From positions 1-64,000 of the forward strand of contig WNNJ02000013.1 in the NCBI GenBank assembly GCA_012934845.2: 64,000 nucleotides of DNA. Direction: 5' to 3'. Each line of letters starts with the position of its first letter. Within the stretch, counting starts at the first letter, position 1. Positions 11,978-22,745 of the stretch are shown here, piece by piece. The notes under the pieces were generated by a model. The model saw only the letters and a program-made list of their open reading frames with translations. It made no database searches and was not told the DNA's origin. Source of the stretch: Pomphorhynchus laevis (lineage: Eukaryota > Acanthocephala > Palaeacanthocephala > Echinorhynchida > Pomphorhynchidae). The position numbers and the translations under genes are program-made.

Positions 11978-14900
11978 AATATCTTTAATTAAACAGAGAA
12001 AGGAGTTTTTAATAAAACTTACATTTAAATTTGATGGAGTAGCAACCGGCACTTCTGCTGTTGCGCGCCTAGTCTCCGCAATCAGATTATCAACTTCCTA
12101 TAATTTGTACCATGAAGTATAAAACGTTAAACTTAAACACTTACCTCAATGTGCATTAGGAAGTAATCAACAATTACAGTCATATTTGTAATACTCTCAA
12201 CAGTTCCTGTTAACATTATCGTCACAAATTCCTGCAAAGCATTTGAATAACAAAATTAAAAATCAAATAATTAACTAATAATTATTTTAAAATTATGAAA
12301 TTAATTATTTAAATACAGAGCATTTATATTAATCTATATCAAAATATTACTCAAATATATATTAATTATTATATATTAATTATCCAAAGTTAAATAATAA
12401 TTACGTATATATATTAATTATCCAAAGTTAAATAATAATTACGTTTTTGTAAAATAAAGTAAATAGTATTTGATATATTAAATTGTTTAATATACTTTTT
12501 CATTTTTAATTAATTATTTAATAGTTTTTAATCTACAATTTGTAAAGATACAAATTAATTATGAAGAGTGTGTTCGATATGTTGAACTATATACACAATT
12601 GGCAAATTTATAAATTAAGCATCAGGCAGACCGTTAGATGCAATAATTTCATCGATAATTTTATTATGCAAATACACCCGTTCACGTTCTTAACAATTTT
12701 TACATGTGACACATTATACTAATTTAATAGAAACTAACGAAGATATAATACATGTATTTTCTTCAGCCCGGGCCGAGAGGATGCAGGCATTTATCTCAGT
12801 TTAATATTGCATTTTATTTATATTATTGCTATAAAATTAATATTTATATTTTATATTTATATTATATTCACGTTTATAAAAAAATCATACGATTGACCTA
12901 CGATCTAGTTACAATGACATTTTCATGAATTTATATGCTAAATTGTCTCTGGAAAGATATTAATTAAATAATTAAATTCGCTTGTTAAATCAACCTTATT
13001 GAATTTTTAAAGAACATTTAAGTTCACTAAAAAACTAACCAGTTCTTCTCCTTGATTTTCTTGATCACCTTCAACTTTAACACGTACAACACCTGATCTA
13101 TCTACCATTTCTTGCATTGTACTGCCGTTTTTACCAATTATGCGGCCTAAACAATTTCATGCTTTACAATAATTCGATAAAATGAACTTACCAATTTTTT
13201 TGCGGGGAATGCGTAGCACACGTTCATCAAATTCAAGTAAGCGTCTTGCGTCTTCTGCCGCGCGCTTGCTATCAGCATAGACATGAAAAACTTTGTTTTC
13301 ATCAACTTCTATATGTAACACCCCAGGCAAGTGCTTAGCCTGGTTAATATTATTTCCGTTACTTCCAATTGCTAGTCCCATTAAAGATTCTTTAACGGTA
13401 AATTCTTCGACATGTTTAGCGTTCAATTCTTTCTTAGTATCACGCGGTTGAGATATTCCCTTAAAAATTTTAAAGTTAACTATTAGTCAAAAGTTCGCAA
13501 ATTTAGATAATAGACATGTAAATTAAATTTTAGCTAAATATCAATTTCTAATGTTGAGAAAAGTATGGCTAACATTTAATACAAGACAATAAAATTATTT
13601 GCAAAGGATAAATCTAAATAGTCCAACACTAAAATACCTGGTATTTTGAGATATATTCACCGAAATGTATTCTCATATGTTCAATTAGAAACCAAGTTAG
13701 AGCAAAAAAAACAATTTTAACATAAAAGCCAAGCTACAATTTTTAACTTAAATAATTTTAAAATTATTGAAACCTTATCAAATATCATTTAATATGTATA
13801 AAATTGTATACATCATGTGTATAAATAATAATTATCCAAAATAATAATTATTTACACATATTAATTAGTATTTGTTAAGGTTTGTTAAAGTTATTTTATT
13901 ATCTTTAAAAAAGATAATATTATAAAAATATAATATCTTATGTAAAAAAGGGTATATCAATAGTTCAACATTAAAGAATAAACTAATTACTTCAAATAAG
14001 ATTTTTAAAATAAAAAGTTAAAGTTTAAAAAACTTCTTAAAATTAAAAAAAAAATCAATTTAAAACTTAAAGAAGACATATCTCCTTAGGATAAAAACCT
14101 TTATTGAACATCAATTATTATTTATTCCGATTATTGGATTTTGACGCTAGATTTAAATCACGACACGCATAAAATTTACACACTTTCACAGCAACTGAAA
14201 GTCAACGTTTACCATTAATTTTGCTTAAATCCTCTAAATGCTTTCATCAAACTTTCCTACCAAGTCAGTAGACTCAAAAACAAAGACTTTATCATCTTAA
14301 ACACTGAAAATTGTAGGAGATAATTAGATGTTAAATATGAGTGATTTCCTCTGATTTGAAGGGATTTATTAACCCAGAAAGCCGGGATTAAATCTGTCAA
14401 ATTTAATTATTTAATTTTAATTATCGGTAACTGATCAAAAACAATTGCCAAAATATAGACGCTATAGATGACAAGCTACTGTCCGATATTTTTACATACC
14501 AAAAGAGAGTAAACAAAATAAGTAACAAAATATAATCATCTCACTTACATCTAATTGCTGTTGTACCATTTTTGTACGCTTAATGAGTCCGGCTTTCGCC
14601 TCTAGAAACTTTAAATGCAGGTCCATCATCATTTTTGCACGGGCCAGTACACTTGTTGACGTGGTCTAATATTAATACATACTCGATCCGTAAATTAAAA
14701 TTTAGCATTAGAACTTACAACAACAGTTATTTCTTTGGTATTGTCGTCAAAGCTTATCTTGGCGGGAGACAGATGCTTTTTCAATTCTCTGTGGTTGTTA
14801 ATATCGGAAGCGCTTGACATGAATAATAATATTAAAACAAGCATCTTATAATATTGATGCTTACCATTCGATTAGAGGAGGATGCACAGTTGCAGTAAAT

Positions 14901-17900
14901 TTAAATATCGTACTTGGTATTATGTGCGATCTATAAATATTGATTCAAAAATCACAGAATTAATTATATCACAAAAACTAATAAAAATCGCCAGCAGCAA
15001 AGTTGGCGATGATCAACATTGCAAAATGTTGAAGCAAAACAGATTGCTTTAAGGAAACAATATCAATAAAAACTACTTGCTAATCAAATCACAAAAATCA
15101 TCTTCAAATAGCAAAAATACCTTGTAAAGATTTGTATTTTACAAAAGAAAATAATTAAGATATTATCATTTTTGACAAGATCGCCTTTATTTTGACAAAT
15201 AAATATTTATGTTTAAAATGTATGATGAAATTGTAAGAAAATTCGAAACTTATAGAATAGAAGAACATATAGTGTGTTTAAGACAAAAAAAATGTTATAA
15301 AAATTAACATGCCATTTGATTTTTGCAATATAAAAATGTTTGTAAATGGTTTTAGGGCCAAACCCAGCCAAAAAACGGTAAAAACGTTTAAGAATTTGTT
15401 ATCAATATTTCTCTCACCAATTGTGGACATCGTCAGGATTAATTGTAATTTGCTAGAACAGTTATAAATTTTCTTGATAAATATTGATAACCAAATCTTA
15501 AACGTTTTTAACGTTTTTTGGCTGGGTTTGACCCTAAAACCATTCACAAATATTTCAACCCAGCATGTCTCATTCCGATTCAATATGAAAATGGTAAAGA
15601 ACCGTCAAAAGAGCTATTTAGATAATTATGCTATTTAGAGAATCTGCAAAATTTATTAGGAACGCTAGCTTTGTTAGATGGATTTAGCATATATTTGTTA
15701 AATTTTATAGAAATGTTATATAGATATTCCAGTGACCAGCAACAAAAAACAGAAATAAAGGATTTGAGTATATTCAGACCGACAGTTATAAAAAAAGAAA
15801 CTGAGAATTTGATACCATGAGTATATAATAAACAATCCTGAATTATTAGGTGGTGAAAGCATAATTTATCAAATCGATGAAACATGTTTCTGTCACAAAC
15901 AGAACCACAATAGAGGAAGGGCAAAGGGTGACCAGATTTGGATATTTAAAACAGTTGATACGTCGTTTACTCCTTCCTATTTTGCACTTTTATGAAAAAA
16001 GTGCAAAATAGGAAGGAAACTTTGACACCTATTATAATTGAGAGAATAATATAATCTGGATTTATTATACATAGTGATGATTAGGGCAGTATATAAGAGC
16101 TTATACCTAGACTTGTATGAACACAAAACTGTTAAGCACAAATAACATTCTATAGACCCCATAGTGGAAAACACACAACATATAGAACCATATTAAAACA
16201 AACAGAAATACAGAGTTAAGACGCGATGGGTGTTTGTACGAAGGAATTGACGTATTACTTAAGTGAAAAAAATATTGAGGGATTATATTCCTGGTGATTA
16301 TATGGAAAAAATATTCTTTGTAATAAAAATTCAATTTGGAATATATTTTTTGAAAGGGTTGACATGGTGTTTGTAGGGAGAATTTTTGACAAATAAATGA
16401 TTTTGATTTCAAAAATTATAATTTGGAGCATTAAATTTTAAAACATTGAACTGTTTTATTATATTTAATAAAAAAATATTAATAAAAATAACTTAATATT
16501 GCAGATTATAAAAATCTGTTATAAAAATAACAGATTTTTACAAGATATGTACTTTGGTGAATTTATTTGTTCTAATTTATTTTTATAGCAAACAATTGAT
16601 AATTTATATTTTCTAATAAAAGTAGTAATTTCAGAAATATAATCGATTATGCTCTAAAATTAATAAATTTATTAAAACAATAAAGTTAATAAAGTTATAA
16701 TAATAAAGAATATTATAATAATAATTTGAAACTTTAATAATAAAGTTACATTTTACGTCATGCAATTATCTAAACTGGAGAAATAGTAAACTAATTCAAG
16801 TAATAAATCAAATCAGCTAACTGAGTCTACGTATTTAATATAATTATAAACAAAACAAAACATAATAATGCTAAATCAAAATTTAATAATTAAATACTAA
16901 AATTGTTTTTAGATTTTCTATAATTTAAATCAAGTTGAAATAAAAATTTGAAATTTAAAAATTCATTTTTATGAATTGAATAATAAAAAACAGGCGTTGT
17001 ATCAGAATAAGAATTAGAGATCATCAGGAGGAACTGCTATGCTATCAGGTTTCGGCCTTTAATTACTCTACCCAACATAGCAGCGGGTCCAAATACATGC
17101 TAATGATGTATTTCCTCTGATAAAACTATCTAGTATCTTATTCTAATACAAAGTATATTATTTATTATCCATCCAAAAAAAAACGTTTTTTTTGTAATAA
17201 TTTGTAACTTTAATAATAAAGTTACATTTTACGTCATGCAATTATCTAAACTGGAGAAATAGTAAAAAAAATTCCAGTAATAAAACACGTTTTTTTGTAA
17301 TTTTTGAGTATTTTTCCAAATTAATTAAAAAGAGTGCATATTTATCTAGTTATAGATTGCAATACTTACGCAGTACTTTTAAGCCTAAAATTATCAGCTT
17401 CCGACACATCATGATCACCATTTTTAAAGGTAAACATGTAAAATTCACCACGAACCATCTTAATGACAATTGGCCGCCAGCCGAATGGACCTTCTTTGTT
17501 TATTTGTGTATAGACCTAAATAATACAGACGGAGTGTGGACTGACCAATCTAATCTTTACATACCTCACACTCATCGCCAGCGTTAAACGATTGATTGTC
17601 ACTTTTGACAGAAGCGACTGGTAAAAAGACCTGCTCATATTTGACATTTCGACTGGGGAGGTCACTAATAAAAAAAACTTTGAATTAAAATTGTTTGATT
17701 TTTTTACATTTTTGAATGACAGCAGTCGCTGTTGAAATATATAAAAACTTAATTTTTTAGATAAAGATTATTATATCTTGTTATATAAAAAGTATTATAA
17801 TTATTAAAATATAAATATAATAATATATTAAAATTATTTATTATTATAATATAAAAATGGTTGGTAGGCGTATCTCCAAAAACTTCATCCACGGCTGTTG

Positions 17901-19885
17901 AAGTTCTAGCAAGGCTGCCTCCCTGATCAGTTTCACAGCAAAAAGAGATGATTTTTCCTTTTACTGTTGGCTTTTTCAAAAATCTAAATTTCTTCAACGG
18001 CAAAGTGCATAGACTTGATCAGGCTATCTATCAGACTCCTGATTTTCTTCAAACAGCTTAAGGTAGCCCACTCCCAAGTAATCTGGAGAGCTTCGCTTGA
18101 CGGATATCACCTCAGGTTCTGTAAAAAAGGAAGAATCATCTATATACGATCATCAACTTGTGTGCTATTTTTGCAACATAGGATGCTCATCACTCTTACA
18201 TGTATTTTTCTGTGCTCATTTGTCTTGTTTATCTTTAAAAACAATAGATACGCTGAAGTGGGGGTAGGTCCTTTAGGCTTATTTCGGCCGACGATGCGTA
18301 CCTGTGTAACGTACAATCAATTTGAGCCATTCAAATTGATTGTACGTGACACAGGTACAATGTGTCACGTACTGATTGAAATGGGGGTAGGCTTATTCCA
18401 AATGATGATGTGTACCTTTGTTACAAAATAAATCATTTGAGTTAATCAATGAAATATATTCAGATCAAGAAGTAGAAAGAAAAAATAATGCTCGTTTTAT
18501 TTGGTTACATATGATTTTTAGTGCACTGATTTTATATTCTTTTGTAATCTTATTATGTGACCAAGACGATAGGCGAAGTGGCTTCAATAAATCCACTAGA
18601 TTAATATAATATATACTATAATAATGCAATCTATTTTATTATATAATAAGTGATAAAATGCCAAAAATAAATCGAATTAAACAGTAGCAAGGCTAAAATT
18701 ATCCAAGAGCATTGACAAGTTTTTAATCTATACTCTTTGAAAGTAGGCAACAGACATAAATGGTATCTATAATACTCAATATTAGTAAATAATCGGCATT
18801 AGAATGCAACTCAAATTTCAAGGAACTTGAATTTCTGATTAAAGTAATTGTAATTGCTCATTGGTCAGACAGGACAGGGATAGAAAAAACGTATCGCACA
18901 ACAAAATATAGCATAAAACGCGGTAATATAGTGGAAGCAATATAAGCGTATTTACTTAAAGGTTAATGTTGACAAAGCTTACGTTTAATCATATGAAAAA
19001 TGATTACCTGCAAATAATGCCTGATTATAATTACCTGATTACCTGACTAGTAATTTTACTTTATTTAACTGATTACATTATCTGATTAAAATGCACTAGT
19101 AATTTTACTTTATTTAACTCAATGGAATAATTTGTATTAGAAAGTATAATTAAATGTTAATTATGTTAAATCTGGATTTTATTACTTTTGATGATATGTC
19201 AGAAAAGTTTTGGAATTCTGAAAAATTTTGAAGAATAAAATGTCGACTTCTTAAAAATTATTGAATAAGAATTATCAGCAATTATTAATTTAACAATGAT
19301 ATTATACCTTGATTCAAATGATACGCTAATAAAATCTTCTCCAAAGTCTTCAATCTGAGCCTAAAATAACAAAAATATTATTTAGTTGTTACTTATAAAT
19401 TAAAAATAATGGTAAATAAAAAATTAATAATTAAATAATTACGTAGAATTAATTAAATTAAATAATTATATTACGCTTTTTGTAAAAAATGGTACTGGGG
19501 AACCATCTTTAACGATGTCAGGTCAGTTAGAACGGATTAGTTATAATCAATTGTTGCCATATATAGATTAAAATGACGAATTAATTCGATATTAATATAA
19601 CGCATTCGGGCAATTATATCAGAATATTTTAGAAAATTGGCAAAATCTCGTATTACGAATATTCAACGTCATGTAGATACAATCATTTAAAGTTCTAGCA
19701 ATGTTCAACGTTCGAATAATATTTCAAAAATATCTCAATTTCTATTAAAAAATCTTGTATATCTGCATATTTAAACAAAGTACACACATATCATCAAATT
19801 ATTAAGGATAAATTTTTAAGTAAGCAAAAATTACCTTAAACCGTGCCTCGTTTTCCAACATGACTTCAACGTGAAGGTCATTCAT
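11908..19885 (-). CDS. Fmr1-like: FMR1-family RNA-binding protein, divergent and lacking the RGG tail
   Basis: Minus-strand exons 1 to 12 (coding): 19885-19835, 19360-19308, 17664-17565, 17515-17370, 14930-14865, 14812-14719, 14665-14549, 13459-13192, 13146-13040, 12231-12145, 12097-12023, and probably 11958-11908. All introns have GT-AG ends and the phases agree, giving 388 residues plus a short tail. It starts [17 protein letters not shown], which aligns with the MEELVVEV start of FMRP. Tudor/Agenet 1 is about residues 1-67, Agenet 2 about 68-117 ([17 protein letters not shown]), KH0 about 125-200, KH1 about 227-292 with GSNG, KH2 about 293-363 with GKNG and [15 protein letters not shown] binds RNA and ribosomes and controls local translation. 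The export region (EVDQLRLERLQI in human) reads [16 protein letters not shown]. No RGG box follows. Without splicing the last intron, the frame would stop at 11948 (412 residues). Confidence 0.88.
11947..11952 (-). promoter_or_regulatory. Candidate polyadenylation signal AATAAA
   Basis: AATAAA on the minus strand lies at the very end of the FMR1-like coding region, overlapping the TAA that would end the unspliced frame. It supports the gene ending here rather than continuing left. The same word in the same context occurs in the two other copies of the 381-bp repeat. Confidence 0.55.
12339..12442 (+). repeat. Short tandem duplication in an FMR1-like intron
   Basis: The segment reading TATTAATTATCCAAAGTTAAATAATAATTACG occurs twice in tandem (ending near 12405 and 12442) inside the intron between the KH2 exon at 13040 and the exon at 12231. 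It is AT-rich, with no further recognisable content. Confidence 0.75.
15334..15555. mobile_element. MITE-like element with 77-bp inverted repeats, in an intron
   Basis: Left arm 15334-15410 and right arm 15479-15555 are imperfect reverse complements (both contain AAACCCAGCCAAAAAACG or its complement), separated by 68 bp. It lies in the 2.4-kb intron between exons 4 and 5 of the FMR1-like gene. A reading frame that spans both arms is an artefact of the symmetry. The length and structure fit a non-autonomous DNA transposon. No target-site duplication was identified. Confidence 0.75.
15971..16017. repeat. Perfect 20-bp hairpin with a 7-nt loop
   Basis: TCCTTCCTATTTTGCACTTT at 15971-15990 is the exact reverse complement of 15998-16017, with loop TATGAAA. 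It lies in intron 4 of the FMR1-like gene. The stem is shorter than an animal miRNA precursor. Confidence 0.95.
16721..17287 (+). mobile_element. Repeat insert flanked by about 90-bp direct repeats
   Basis: A segment of about 90 bp (16721-16809) recurs at 17197-17287, 476 bp downstream, including the shared word CATGCAATTATCTAAACTGG. Between the copies lies a dispersed repeat that starts TCAGCTAACTGAGTCTACG (16813) and contains a structured core, 16988-17155. The core has inverted ends (TTGTATCAGAATAAG against CTTATTCTAATACAA) and an inner CTGCTATG/CATAGCAG hairpin. Related copies lie at 20111-20425 and 63228. It sits in intron 4 of the FMR1-like gene. Confidence 0.7.
17860..18175 (-). pseudogene. 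Coding-like fragment in an FMR1-like intron, unrecognised
   Basis: On the minus strand an acceptor-like TTTACAG near 18120-18126 is followed by an open stretch reading [20 protein letters not shown] to a TAG. A second frame nearby gives [19 protein letters not shown]. The base composition is less AT-rich than the intron around it, which suggests a fossil gene or transposon piece. I do not recognise the family, and stops interrupt it. Confidence 0.3.
18298..18358. repeat. 28-bp hairpin inside a small repeat
   Basis: Arms 18298-18325 and 18331-18358 are reverse complements with one mismatch around a GCCAT loop. The neighbouring words GGGGGTAGG and a GTACCT-type word occur at 18260-18300 and again at 18382-18418, so the hairpin belongs to a small partly duplicated unit. 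It is in the intron between exons 2 and 3 of the FMR1-like gene. Confidence 0.9.
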
Positions 19886-20110
19886 TTCTAAAACTGGACT
19901 GAATATTTAAACTTGACAAAATAGAACAAATAAAAAATAATTATAAAATAACTATGTTAGATTAAAAAAATAATTATGAAATCCACCAGATAGTATAAAA
20001 ATTTTAAGATTAACCCATGAAACAATAATTTAAAAATAAACCAGAGATATCTCTGGTACTTATGCAAATGTACTAGAGATAGATTATTCATAAGCTCAAC
20101 TAAACATGAT

Positions 20111-20425
20111 CAGCTAACTGAGTCTACGTATACTATTTATATTATTTATAAATTTAAAATAAAAATATTCGATGTATCAGAAGAAGGCTTTGTATTCTTT
20201 ATAATATTATATTATAAAATATACTTTACAAAGTTAAAATTTAAAATTGAAAGTTTAAAATAAATTTGAACTTGTCTAAAATAAAAGTCAATTGTTATGA
20301 ATTGACTAATAAATTACAGACGTTGTATCAGAATAAGGATTAAAGGTCATTAGGAGGAACAGCTATGCTATCAGGTTACGGCCCCTATTCCTCAACCCAG
20401 CATAGCAACGGGGCTATGTATCAAT
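20111..20425 (+). mobile_element. Dispersed repeat, second copy of the 16.8-kb family
   Basis: It starts TCAGCTAACTGAGTCTACG, as at 16813 and 63228. It holds the same core as 16988-17095: TTGTATCAGAATAAG, GAGGAAC, GCTATGCTATCAGG, then CATAGCA and a GGGG word. It lies just upstream of the FMR1-like start codon, within 250-550 bp of it. Confidence 0.7.
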
Positions 20426-20497
20426 CCTAAATATGTGTCGTTAAACTAGTTTACGAATATCGTCACGAAAGAGTTGCAACACGACTTAATCAATAAC

Positions 20498-20804
20498 ACC
20501 ATTTAATCTGTGAAGTGTATGTTCGAATGTTGTTATAATCCTAAACGTGTCTGCAAACTATAGTATGAATATGGTCACTAATCAGTTTCAACACCATCTT
20601 ACAACAACTAACAACATCCTGCGTAAACCGTAGTACTCAGTGGATCTTCAGGGCTCAGGCACTGAGCGCTAACGTTTACGCAAAATGTTGTTAGTGATAA
20701 GATAGTGTTGAAACTGATTCGTGACCATATTCATACTATAGTTTGCAGACACGTTTGGGATTATAAGAACATTCGAATATATACTTCACAGATTAAATGA
20801 TGTT
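20498..20804. mobile_element. Foldback element with 131-bp inverted arms
   Basis: Left arm 20498-20628 and right arm 20674-20804 are imperfect reverse complements. Shared words include CAAACTATAGTATGAATATGG and its complement. They are separated by a 45-bp centre containing GCACTGAGCGC. A related foldback follows at 20928-21191. Non-autonomous foldback DNA transposons have this form. It sits 0.6-0.9 kb upstream of the FMR1-like ATG. Confidence 0.8.
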
Positions 20805-20927
20805 AGTGGTTGCTGTAATACTTGGATAGCCTATATAATCCAAATAGTCGTTGTTAAATTACAAGAAAATTTCCTGAGATTTAATATACTACTTACCGGT
20901 CTAATACTTTTAGAAAAATATTTCCAA

Positions 20928-21191
20928 AGCAGGTCATTAATCTGTAAAATGTAATGTTATACTATTTTATGCTTATATCCTAAACATGTGTCTGCAACCT
21001 AGTGTACTAGTGTAAGAATATCGTCCCAAAACAGTTGCAACACGACCTGATGTCCGCGCAGAATGTTGGTTTTACTTATATAGTGTTGTAACTGGTTATT
21101 GACGATATTCGTACACTAGTTTGCAGACATGTTTAGGATTGAAGCATAGAGCAGTATAACATCTTTACATTTCACAGATTAATACCTGCTC
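20928..21191. mobile_element. Second foldback element of the same family
   Basis: The ends read AGCAGGTCATTAATCTGTAAA on the left and, reversed, GAGCAGGTATTAATCTGTGAAA on the right. The arms share words with the 20498-20804 element (CTGCAA, CCTAAACATG). A further half-element with the same terminus (words at 21378-21440 ending GCCTGCTC) follows, so at least three related units are clustered here. Confidence 0.78.
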
Positions 21192-21199
21192 AAAAAATA

Positions 21200-22095
21200 T
21201 ATTTCGAAACATGTCAGACTGGCAAGGAGACTTCAAATTCTCACGAGTTTCGTGCTATTTTTCAACGCCTAGCTGAATTCCTTATAGACCATCCAAATAT
21301 TACATCATGTTGAAACGTAAGCGTCAGTGCCTCCGCATCCTGATGATCCACTGAGTACTAACGTCGGTCGTACACTGGTTTGCATGCACATATTTAGGAT
21401 TAAGCTCATAGCATTATAACATCCTTACATTTCATTGATTAAAAGCCTGCTCTGGAAATCTATTTCAAAAAGTGTTAGACAGACAAGGAACCTATTAATT
21501 CGCAAAAGTTTCGTGTAATTCTTCAACCACTAGTTGGACGTAATATAAACAACCAAGGGATGACCGTGTATTGAAAAGTTAATGTTCACAGCCTGCGCAC
21601 TGAAGATCCACTGAGTACTACCGTCGACACCGGATGATGTTGTATCGACTGAAATAAAATTGGTTCTATCTGCACAGACGGTGCATCTTCAATGTTAGGA
21701 CACAAGTCAGGTTTTGTGAGTTTAGTGAAAAATGTTGCCTCATATATTCTTAACATTTATCATGTTATTCATCGCAAGGCAATTGCTTCAAAAACGTTAC
21801 CGGACTCTTTTAAAGAAGTCCTGACCGCTGCAGTTCACTTTGTGAATTCTATTCATAGACCATTTACAAAATTTTGTAAAATGTTGATTTTACAAAACAA
21901 ACTAGAAGTTTTGTGATATTCTTCATAGGCAAATAGAAAATAAATTCCCGTGTTAGATTATTTCAAAAATTTAATCTCAACTATGTTAACCTAATTTATA
22001 TTTCAATATTAATATTTATGATATTTAACATTATCGTGTTAGATTATTTCAATAAATAGATCAATAATGATAAAGTGTAAATAGAAAAAAAAATA
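21200..22095. other. Decayed repeats; no supported gene
   Basis: This holds partial foldback-family words (21340-21660, with repeated GATCCACTGAGTACTA at 21346 and 21608) and an open frame at 21692-21916 that resembles nothing I know. The rest is AT-rich. Confidence 0.5.
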
Positions 22096-22099
22096 TTTT

Positions 22100-22745
22100 T
22101 TGCGTGGCAAACGCGTGCCGGCACATGCTTACATGACACTAAAAAACAAAAATCTAGAGAGGAAGTTGGGTTTACATCGAGAGTAAACTAATTTTAGGCG
22201 GGAGGGAGGCGACGAGGAAGGATCGGAGACCGAAGTTGTCAGAGTAATGGGAACGTGAAGAGGAATTACGTAAACGCAATGATAGAGAAGTGGGACGAGT
22301 GACGTCTAAAGGTTGATGAACAATGAGGAGCTGACAGCGATTAGACGAAAAGTTACAAAGGCAGAGTTTGATGCGGATTTGGATGGTTGGTCAAGAGAGT
22401 TGGTCAAGATATGTAAATGTGGGGTTGGAGTAACGGAGACGTAGACGCACTCGAACGGCAGAGTTTATGATGCATTGTAGGAGTAGGATGAAATATTTTG
22501 AAGAATTGGTGAAAAGGCTGAGGTAGTTATCGATTTTAAGGAAAAGAAGAGATACAAAAGCAGAAGTCGATAAGGGGCCGTATACGGTGAATGCCACAGA
22601 GAATTAAGTTATATGAGAAAACATTGACACGGACGAAGGGTTTGAGGAAATGTGATCATCAAAATAGAAGCCTAAGAAAGTGAGAATGTGTACTATGTGG
22701 ATTATAGATGAGGCAAAATATACAGGAAGAGAAGATATGTGTTAG
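22100..22745 (-). mobile_element. Family A LINE, 3' part
   Basis: On the minus strand the segment reads the C-terminal region of a CR1/L2-like LINE (LLFLKIDNYLSLFTNSSK, INSAVRVRLRLR), interrupted. It ends leftward in the family 3' tail with the CATGTAAGC...GCGTTTGCCACG words at about 22103-22135. It abuts a plus-strand copy at 22746, giving a tail-outward inverted pair. Confidence 0.75.

Noticed and set aside
15278-15583. 101-codon minus-strand frame
   Set aside because: It spans both arms of an inverted repeat and reads similar peptides at both ends, an artefact of the MITE-like symmetry.
15971-16017. miRNA precursor
   Set aside because: A 20-bp stem with a 7-nt loop is too short for an animal pre-miRNA and there is no flanking stem extension.
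16988-17095. tRNA- or small-RNA-derived SINE
   Set aside because: The core has a hairpin but no convincing A/B promoter boxes or cloverleaf, and its ends look like inverted repeats.
11908-19885. FMR1-like copy as a processed pseudogene
   Set aside because: It keeps introns with canonical ends and matched phases, and there is no stop or frameshift in the exons read.
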